A stretch of 60,631 nt of DNA from positions 1 to 60,631 of the forward strand of contig JAFEFF010000185.1 of NCBI GenBank assembly GCA_018240745.1, in the 5' to 3' direction. Source of the DNA: Pseudomonadota bacterium. Its GTDB lineage: Bacteria; Pseudomonadota; Alphaproteobacteria; Reyranellales; Reyranellaceae. This document shows positions 54,938 through 60,631 of the stretch, piece after piece. Numbering within the stretch: position 1 is the first letter of the stretch; each line of letters starts with the position of its first letter. The translations under genes were made by a program, and so were the position numbers. The notes under the pieces were generated by a model, which was given only the letters and a program-made list of their open reading frames with translations, made no database searches and had not been told where the DNA came from.

Positions 54938-55162
54938 ATGCTGAGAGCAAGAATACTGGCGGTCGTGGCGGCGGCAGGCTTGTTGGGAGCATGCGACCGG
55001 CCGTGGTCCACCCCCGAGAAGGGCGCGGCGGTCGGCGCCGCAGCGGGCACCGGTATCGGCCTGGTGACGGGCGGCAGCTTCGGCCAAGTGGTCGGGGCCG
55101 GCCTGATCGGCGGCGCAGTCGGCTATCTCGGCGGCGCGGCCGTCGATTCGAGCAGAAAGTGA
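54938..55162 (+). CDS. small glycine-zipper lipoprotein
   Basis: 74 aa. Lipoprotein signal with Cys in LLGACDRP near residue 19, then a helix with GAAVGAAAGTGIGLVTGG and VVGAGLIGGAVGYLGG: glycine-zipper repeats typical of small outer-membrane-associated proteins. It follows DUF2950 by 13 bases with GGAGGAG, so it belongs to the same operon. Function unknown. Confidence 0.8.
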   Translation: MLRARILAVVAAAGLLGACDRPWSTPEKGAAVGAAAGTGIGLVTGGSFGQVVGAGLIGGAVGYLGGAAVDSSRK

Positions 55163-55170
55163 GGCCGGCC

Positions 55171-55500
55171 ATGAAGACCATCGCTCTTGCCGGCGCCGTG
55201 CTGATTGCCGCGACCGCGGCCCAGGCCCAGACCGCGGCCGCACCGCTCAACTTCGATCAGGCGGCCTACATCACCTGCCGCGAGGCGCAGGCCATGAATG
55301 TCGAGGCGCGCCGGTCGCTGGCGGTCTACCTCGCCGAGCACTCCGCGCGCTATCGGGGCGTGTCGATCCCCGACGACCAGCGCGGCGGAGAGCTTGCCCT
55401 GCTGGTGCGCGGCGGCTGCACGCTGGCGCCCGACGCCTACCTGTTCACGGTCATCGACAGAGCGATTCTCGCGGAGAAAGCCAAGCTGCCGAAGCGCTAG
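55171..55500 (+). CDS. small secreted HdeA-like protein
   Basis: 109 aa. Signal peptide (TIALAGAVLIAATAAQAQ), mature part with two Cys (TCREAQAM and GGCTLAPD) at spacing compatible with the disulfide of HdeA-type acid chaperones. LAVYLAEHSARYRGVSI and LALLVRGGC match the helical core. Similarity to HdeA is by impression only. Ends the DUF3300 operon, four bases into the next, convergent gene. Confidence 0.6.
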   Translation: MKTIALAGAVLIAATAAQAQTAAAPLNFDQAAYITCREAQAMNVEARRSLAVYLAEHSARYRGVSIPDDQRGGELALLVRGGCTLAPDAYLFTVIDRAILAEKAKLPKR

Positions 55501-55703
55501 AGCCGGTCCTCGCGATGCGCGTCGATCACGACGCGCTCATGCGGGGTGGGCCGGATCATCGCCTCCTCCGGCGTCAGCACCGGAGCAGTATGGCGCGTCG
55601 GCGAAAGGCGCAGCGCGCTCAGCCAGCCGCCGACCGATGACACGACCTTCAGGAACTTCGGGCGGGAAGTGTCGAGTTGCTGATCCTTCGTTGGAGTGAC
55701 CAT
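55497..55703 (-). CDS. small protein sharing a C-terminal motif with the gene at 57120
   Basis: 68 aa without signal peptide. Its C-terminal part PTPHERVVIDAHREDRL is nearly the same as the end of the gene at 57120-57332 (SSHERVAIDAHRSDWL), and both genes have the identical CGTCAGGAGGGG ribosome-site context. They flank the acyltransferase gene on both sides. The N-terminal halves differ. Function unknown; a paralogous pair specific to this lineage or a tagged peptide family are possibilities. Confidence 0.7.
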   Translation of the reverse strand: MVTPTKDQQLDTSRPKFLKVVSSVGGWLSALRLSPTRHTAPVLTPEEAMIRPTPHERVVIDAHREDRL

Positions 55704-55888
55704 TTTCCCCTCCTGACGATGGGCGGGCGGAAGCTGCCATTCGGGGCCTTATGCATCTGTGACGATTCGCACATCGGAGCAAATCGTCTGAATCCGTGTG
55801 TCACGGCGTGGTCACTCGCCGCTTGCGGCAAGCTCGGCAATCCTGCGCGTTCAACTCGTGAACGCCGGGCGACGCCGGGTGACGCCAG

Positions 55889-57118
55889 ATGGAGCAAGTG
55901 ACAGAAGGAGGAGGAGTCTACCGATCCGACCGCCGTGTCGATCTCGATTGGCTGCGCATCGCCGCGTTCGTCCTGTTGATCGTCTTCCACGTCGCCATGT
56001 TCTACGCGCCCTGGGCGTGGGAGGTGAAAAGCCCGCGTATCCTGCCGGCGACACTGCTGTTGATCAAATGGAGCGCGCCGTGGCGGCTGATGCTGCTGTT
56101 CCTGATCTCGGGCGCGGCACTCGGTTTCATGAGCGCCCATCGTTCCGCGGGGACGGTGCTGCGGCAGCGCACGGTCTACCTGCTTCCGCCGCTGTTCGTC
56201 GCGGTCGTCCTCGTGATCCCGCCGCAAGCCTATCTCCGGGCCGTCGAGCTGTTCGACTATAGCCGCGGATACCTCGCCTTCTGGCGCGAGTACCTCGCCT
56301 TCGACCACAGGCTCTGCGACGGCCACGACTGCTCGGTGCTGCCGGACATGCAGCATATGTGGTTCGTCGCCTATCTCTGGCTCTATACGGTCGTACTGGT
56401 CGCGCTGCTGACGATTGCACCGCGACTGCTGCCGTGGCTGAAGGCAAGGGTGGCGCCGTTGCTGAAGGGCTGGCGCGTGATCGCCCTGCCGGCGGTCTAC
56501 CTGTCACTGGCACGCATCGCGCTCGAGCACTTCTTCCCGGAAACCCATCGCCTGTACGACGACTGGTACCTGCACGCGATCTTCCTGTCGGCGCTGCTGT
56601 TTGGCTTCCTGTTCTTTACCGATCACGGCTTCATGCGCGAGTGCGAGCGCCTGCGCTGGCTGGGCCTCCTGCTGGGCGTCGTCGCCTACACCGCACGCAC
56701 GTCCTACACCTCGCACTATCAGCACCTGCCGATCCCGATCGGCCTGAAGGTCGCCATGGCATTCTCCTATGGATGCGAGCAGTGGGCCTGGATCGTCGCC
56801 GCAGCGGGCTTCGCCTATCGCCATCTCCTGACGGCCGAAGGCCCATGGCGCCGCACCCTGACCGAGGCGATCTTTCCCTGCTACATCATCCACCAGACGG
56901 CGATCGTGGTGTTTGCGCACGAACTCGCGCGACTCCGCTGGCCGCTACCGATAGAGATGCCAATGGTGGTTCTGCTGACGGCGCTCGCCTGCGTCGCAGG
57001 ATACGCGTCGATCCGGCGGGTACCCTGGCTGCGTCCGGCGTTCGGCATGAAGCCGCTCCCACCGCGCATGACCGTGCCGCCGATCGCTACGAAGGCCAGC
57101 TCCTCGCCGGCAGAGTAA
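55889..57118 (+). CDS. acyltransferase 3 family membrane protein (OpgC-like)
   Basis: 409 aa with about ten membrane helices. RRVDLDWLRIAAFVLLIVFHVAMF at the N terminus is the typical Arg/Asp-...-His motif of acyltransferase 3 enzymes, where the His takes part in acyl transfer. LISGAALGFM and the large loop near residue 120 follow. IFPCYIIHQTAIVV near residue 345 is another family feature. It would acylate an envelope glycan (succinyl- or acetyl-) or a periplasmic glucan; the substrate is unknown. A GGAGGAG site precedes ATG. It is divergent from one and convergent with the other small protein gene. Confidence 0.85.
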   Translation: MEQVTEGGGVYRSDRRVDLDWLRIAAFVLLIVFHVAMFYAPWAWEVKSPRILPATLLLIKWSAPWRLMLLFLISGAALGFMSAHRSAGTVLRQRTVYLLPPLFVAVVLVIPPQAYLRAVELFDYSRGYLAFWREYLAFDHRLCDGHDCSVLPDMQHMWFVAYLWLYTVVLVALLTIAPRLLPWLKARVAPLLKGWRVIALPAVYLSLARIALEHFFPETHRLYDDWYLHAIFLSALLFGFLFFTDHGFMRECERLRWLGLLLGVVAYTARTSYTSHYQHLPIPIGLKVAMAFSYGCEQWAWIVAAAGFAYRHLLTAEGPWRRTLTEAIFPCYIIHQTAIVVFAHELARLRWPLPIEMPMVVLLTALACVAGYASIRRVPWLRPAFGMKPLPPRMTVPPIATKASSSPAE

Positions 57119-57119
57119 C

Positions 57120-57332
57120 CTACAGCCAGTCGCTGCGATGCGCGTCGATGGCGACGCGCTCGTGCGACGAGGGCTTGATGATGAACGGGCACTGGGTCGA
57201 ATCGGCCGCCGAGGCATAGCCATGGTTGACGACGGGTCCCGCCGCCGCGGTCTTGACACCACCGAAGGCCGAGAACAGGCCGGTGAACCGGCGCCGGATC
57301 GACTCCATGTCGAAGTCCTTGGGATTGGTCAT
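57120..57332 (-). CDS. small protein sharing a C-terminal motif with the gene at 55497
   Basis: 70 aa. The start at 57332 (MTNPKDFDMESIRRRFTGLF) has AGGAGGGG six bases upstream; further upstream codons are not supported. The C-terminal half SSHERVAIDAHRSDWL matches the protein at 55497-55703. It contains one Cys and an Ala/Gly-rich middle. Its stop lies one base past the acyltransferase stop, on the other strand, so the genes end face to face. Function unknown. Confidence 0.7.
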   Translation of the reverse strand: MTNPKDFDMESIRRRFTGLFSAFGGVKTAAAGPVVNHGYASAADSTQCPFIIKPSSHERVAIDAHRSDWL

Positions 57333-57599
57333 GTGCCCCTCCTGACGAGTGACGAGAGTGACACTTGCAGAAACCGCCCATGGCTTCTGTGGCGTTTCGC
57401 ACGTGCCCTGACGCCCAGAGCCGTTCCGAACCACCTCTTTCCGGGGAGTCCACACACGCGTCCTCTCCGGGTAGTGGCGGCGGATTCGTGGACTCGGAGC
57501 CAAAACCCTTATGGAATCGGCGTCTGAGGCGTCCACAGGCAGTGTGGACTCCGGTGGACGCTCATGGACATCGTCGCCGCAGGCCCGACGCCGCCGTCT
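57333..57599. other. intergenic stretch with five GTCCAC/GTGGAC hexamers
   Basis: GTCCAC or its complement GTGGAC occurs at about 57448, 57488, 57531, 57544 and 57554. One pair (GAGTCCAC and GTGGACTC) forms an inverted repeat and another (GTCCACAGGCAGTGTGGAC) a short hairpin. No coding frame is convincing. The arrangement could be a binding-site cluster for a regulator. Confidence 0.35.
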
Positions 57600-58028
57600 T
57601 CAGAGCAGCCCGAGCCGCCGCAGCTCGTCGGCCATCTCTTTGGGCATGTCGCCGGTGTCGCCCCTGGACAGGTCGGGCGGGGCATCGTCGCCGTCGAAAT
57701 AGCGCCAACCCTGGAAGGCCCGGCAGGCGCGCGGCGCAGTCGGGATGATGGTGCGCTTGACCTGGATGCGGCAGTACTTGTGCGCCTCCTCCTTGTCGAA
57801 ATCCTCCTCGAAGCCGACCAGCTCCTGGCGGCAGCGGATGACGCCGCGCACCACCCAGTAGAGCGAGCCGCCCTGCAGCAGCTCGTCGACCCGCTTGGGC
57901 ATGTGACGGGTATAGACCCAGTGCGGCGTGCGCGGTCCCTGCCGGCGCTGCTTGCGACGCACCGCCTGGACCTTCTTCATGTGGGCGAGATCGTCGACGC
58001 CGACCGCAAGCTTGATCAGATGCAGCAT
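57600..58028 (-). CDS. DUF1489 family protein
   Basis: 142 aa. HLIKLAVGVDDLAHMKKVQ, RHMPKRVDELLQGGSLYWVV, RAFQGWRYFDGDDAPPDL are the conserved segments of the alphaproteobacterial DUF1489 family, function unknown. The start at 58028 (MLHLIK) matches family N termini; the longer upstream frame is basic leader. Divergent from the alpha-2-macroglobulin gene. Confidence 0.9.
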   Translation of the reverse strand: MLHLIKLAVGVDDLAHMKKVQAVRRKQRRQGPRTPHWVYTRHMPKRVDELLQGGSLYWVVRGVIRCRQELVGFEEDFDKEEAHKYCRIQVKRTIIPTAPRACRAFQGWRYFDGDDAPPDLSRGDTGDMPKEMADELRRLGLL

Positions 58029-58152
58029 GGCGCGGTGATAGCGTGACTTCGTCGCCACAGCATCGGAATATTTCGCGCCTAATACACGCTCTCCACAGTC
58101 CCTGCACAATTGCGACGATAGAGTCCGCGTGCTCGGTGCGCGGGGGAGATTT

Positions 58153-60631
58153 ATGAACAGGTCGACGTGGGCTGGTCTGGTCGTGGCCTTGATGCTGGGA
58201 TCGGGGATTGCCGGCTACCTCATCGGCAGCCCCGCGGACACGGTCGACCGGACGCCGCCGACCCGAACCGCATCGACTGCACCGGCCACCGGCTCCGCCC
58301 AGCCGCGCCCGGCGGCAACGCCGGCCGCGCAACCCACGCCCCCTCCGCCGGCCCCGCGGCCGGTGCCGGCCGAGCCCTTCCGCTACAGCCGCCTCGGCCT
58401 CGACAACAGCGGCGCCGAAGCCGAGGCGTGCCTCTACTTCAACAGGCCGCTGGCCGCCGACGGCGTGAAGTACGCCGACTACCTGCGGATCACCCCCGAG
58501 ATGAAGTCGGCGATCCGCGTGATCGACGACAAGCTCTGCATCGGCGGCCTCGCCTATGGCCAGGACTACACCGTGACCCTGCTGGGGGGCCTGCCCGCCG
58601 CGGGCGGCGGCAAGCTCGAGGACGAGCGCAAGGTCTCGCTGGCGCTGGGCCCGCGTCCTGCCGCGATCACCCTGCCGGGCAAGGGCTTCATCCTGCCGCG
58701 CGGCACCGCCGCCGGCCTGCCGATCACGACAGTCAATGTCGGCAAGCTCGGCATCTCGGTCTATCGCGTGAACGAGCGCGGCCTCGACCAGTTCGCCGGC
58801 GGCCGCTCCTACTACTACTCGTCCAGCAATTTCCCCGGCACCGAGCCGGTGACCGAGTCGTGGAACCTGCGCCAGTGGCTGAACGGCGAGAACGGCAAGC
58901 GCATCTGGCGCGGCACCATGGTGGTGAAGAACGTGCAGAACCAGGCGATCACCACCGCCTTCCCGATCCGCGAGACGATCAAGGACTGGAAGCCCGGCGC
59001 CTACTTCGTCGTGGTGTGGAACTCGGCCAAGCCGCCGGCCAAGGACGACGACGACAACAGCGCCGACAATGACGACGAGGAGAATGGCAAGAACCTCGCC
59101 GGCATGTGGGTGATGGACACCGACATCGCCCTCACCAGCATGACCGGCCGCGACGGACTTACCGTGTTCGCCCGCTCGCTCGCCTCGGCCCAGCCGCTGC
59201 CCAACGCCGAGGTCGTGCTGCTGTCGCGCGGCAACGAGCCGATCGGCAAGGCGGCCACCGACGCCCAAGGCCGCGCCACCTTCCCGGCCGGCATGCTGCG
59301 CGGCCGCGGCGCCGCCGAGGCGGCCTCGATCATGGTGACCGACGCCGCCAAGGAAGAATTCACCCGCCTCGAGCTCACCAAGGCGGCATTCGACCTCAGC
59401 GACCGCGGCATCGAGGGCCGCGCCCTGCCCGGCCCGATCGACGCCTTCCTCTACACCGAACGTGGCGTCTACCGGCCGGGCGAGACAGTGCACCTGGTGG
59501 CGATGATCCGGGACGACGCCGCCAACGCGATCAAGGACATGCCGGTGACGCTGACCGTCAACCGGCCCGACGGCACCGAGTTCACGCGCTACACGCTGGC
59601 TCTGCCATCATCCGGCGCGCTGTATCAGGCGATCGAGATCCCGAAGTCGTCGCGCCGCGGCCTGTGGTCGGTGTCGGCGCGCATCGATCCCAAGGGCTCA
59701 GCCGTCGGCCGGGTCGAATTCTCGGTCGAGGACTTCGTGCCGGAGAAGCTCAAGGTCGAGCTGTCGACCGACGCCACGATCCTGCGCACCGGCCAGACCA
59801 CCGCATTCGACGTCAGCGCCGACTTTCTCTACGGCGCGCCGGCTTCGGGACTGAAGGTGGAGAGCGACCTGCGCGTCACGGTCGATCCCAATCCCTTCCC
59901 GGCGTTCGCGGCCTACACGTTCGGCAGCCAGGACGAGCGCAAGACCTATGAGCCGCCGTTGATCACGCTGACCGGGTTCGACACCGACGACAAGGGCAAG
60001 TCGAGGATCGAATGGGCCGGCGACCAGGTGAAGGACACCGACTTGCCGCTGCGCGCGCAACTCACCGCCCGCGTATTCGAGCCGGGCAACGGCCGCGCCA
60101 CCAAGACCGAGAAGTCACTGCCCTTGCGCACCCGCGACGTCTATCTCGGCATCCGGCCGAACTTCGACGGGCGCTACGCCCGCGAAGGCACCGACACGGG
60201 CTTCGACATCGTGGCGCTCGGGGCCGACGGCATGCAGATCGCCGACACCGTCGACTACTCGCTCGAGCGCATTACTTATAATTATCAGTGGTACCTGAGC
60301 GACGGGCGCTGGCGTTGGCAGACCGTCACCGGCGAGCGCCAGATAGATGCCGGTACGATGCAGCTCAAGGCCGACTCGGCAGTGAGCTTCGCCAAGCGGC
60401 TGGACTGGGGCCCGCATCGCCTGACCATCACCGACAAGCGCGCCAACGTCTCGACCACCGTCACCTTCTATGTTGGCTGGTGGGGTGGCGACGCCAACGC
60501 GGAGGCCGCCCCCGACACGCTCAAGGTCGCGAGCGACCGCGAGAAATACGCGCCGGGCGACACCGCCAAGCTGCGCATCGAAGCGCCGTTCGCCGGCGAG
60601 GCCGTGGTCACCATCGCCACCGACAGGGTCT
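58153..60631 (+). CDS. bacterial alpha-2-macroglobulin family protein, truncated by the window edge
   Basis: At least 826 codons, open at the right edge. A single N-terminal membrane helix (residues about 6-25) with a Pro/Ala/Thr linker. Then the family blocks: a lectin-like N-terminal part, and the macroglobulin domain signature ERGVYRPGETVHLV near residue 437. KYAPGDTAKLRIEAPFAG near residue 797 is a further macroglobulin strand. Bacterial members trap proteases in the periplasm and usually pair with penicillin-binding protein PbpC downstream. The thioester site, if any, lies beyond the edge. A GGGGGAG site precedes ATG. Confidence 0.92.
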   Translation, partial: MNRSTWAGLVVALMLGSGIAGYLIGSPADTVDRTPPTRTASTAPATGSAQPRPAATPAAQPTPPPPAPRPVPAEPFRYSRLGLDNSGAEAEACLYFNRPLAADGVKYADYLRITPEMKSAIRVIDDKLCIGGLAYGQDYTVTLLGGLPAAGGGKLEDERKVSLALGPRPAAITLPGKGFILPRGTAAGLPITTVNVGKLGISVYRVNERGLDQFAGGRSYYYSSSNFPGTEPVTESWNLRQWLNGENGKRIWRGTMVVKNVQNQAITTAFPIRETIKDWKPGAYFVVVWNSAKPPAKDDDDNSADNDDEENGKNLAGMWVMDTDIALTSMTGRDGLTVFARSLASAQPLPNAEVVLLSRGNEPIGKAATDAQGRATFPAGMLRGRGAAEAASIMVTDAAKEEFTRLELTKAAFDLSDRGIEGRALPGPIDAFLYTERGVYRPGETVHLVAMIRDDAANAIKDMPVTLTVNRPDGTEFTRYTLALPSSGALYQAIEIPKSSRRGLWSVSARIDPKGSAVGRVEFSVEDFVPEKLKVELSTDATILRTGQTTAFDVSADFLYGAPASGLKVESDLRVTVDPNPFPAFAAYTFGSQDERKTYEPPLITLTGFDTDDKGKSRIEWAGDQVKDTDLPLRAQLTARVFEPGNGRATKTEKSLPLRTRDVYLGIRPNFDGRYAREGTDTGFDIVALGADGMQIADTVDYSLERITYNYQWYLSDGRWRWQTVTGERQIDAGTMQLKADSAVSFAKRLDWGPHRLTITDKRANVSTTVTFYVGWWGGDANAEAAPDTLKVASDREKYAPGDTAKLRIEAPFAGEAVVTIATDRV

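Overview
The window is high-GC DNA, roughly two thirds G+C by eye, from an alphaproteobacterium. Supporting signs are the tol-pal/ybgC/ruvBAC/yebC block, zapA with a 6S-like RNA before the folate cyclo-ligase, a DUF1489 gene and a DhnA-type class I aldolase near tkt-gap. A Rhodospirillales/Reyranella-like host is my inference; no rRNA or other marker settles it. Genes are dense, many overlap by 1-4 bases, and GTG or TTG starts are common.

1-8.6 kb: the left edge holds the N-terminal 271 codons of a restriction-modification enzyme in lower-GC DNA (minus strand, running off the window). It is followed by a minus-strand CUT1-type sugar ABC transporter operon (binding protein, two permeases, ATPase) with a short-chain dehydrogenase. 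A divergent pair encodes an aminotransferase and an alpha/beta hydrolase.

8.6-26.1 kb: a long minus-strand core block. It runs yebC-ruvC-ruvA-ruvB-ybgC-tolQ-tolR-tolA-tolB-pal-cpoB-tilS-ftsH-folP-glmM-thiD, covering Holliday junction processing, the Tol-Pal envelope machine, tRNA lysidine synthesis, membrane proteolysis, folate and cell-wall precursors. Upstream are a YmdB-like phosphoesterase, 5-formyl-THF cyclo-ligase, a probable 6S RNA, zapA and a DUF4164 coiled-coil gene.

26.3-45.2 kb: plus-strand backbone genes tkt, gap, fba, thiE, efp and an inositol-phosphatase gene, with epmA on the opposite strand. Accessory islands are interspersed: purine-ring catabolism (allA, an unknown gene, puuE), cold shock and sensor kinase, MFS transporter, GT-C-like membrane protein, a terminase-like fossil, and STAS and YdcF-like genes. 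pgk is not present. EpmA lies beside EF-P, its substrate, whose modifiable lysine is present.

45.3-60.6 kb: mostly envelope functions. There is an M20 hydrolase, an OmpA-like protein with a non-flagellar MotA/MotB-like stator pair, DUF2254, a patatin lipoprotein and a DUF3300-DUF2950-lipoprotein-secreted protein operon. An acyltransferase is flanked by two small genes sharing a C-terminal motif. A DUF1489 gene and a truncated alpha-2-macroglobulin follow.

Intergenic DNA is rich in palindromes, several sharing the core GCGCCACT/AGTGGCGC. The best candidates for something undescribed are the acyltransferase with its twin small proteins, the stator pair with a repeated coiled-coil tail, and the edge R-M system. 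None can be called a new system from sequence alone.
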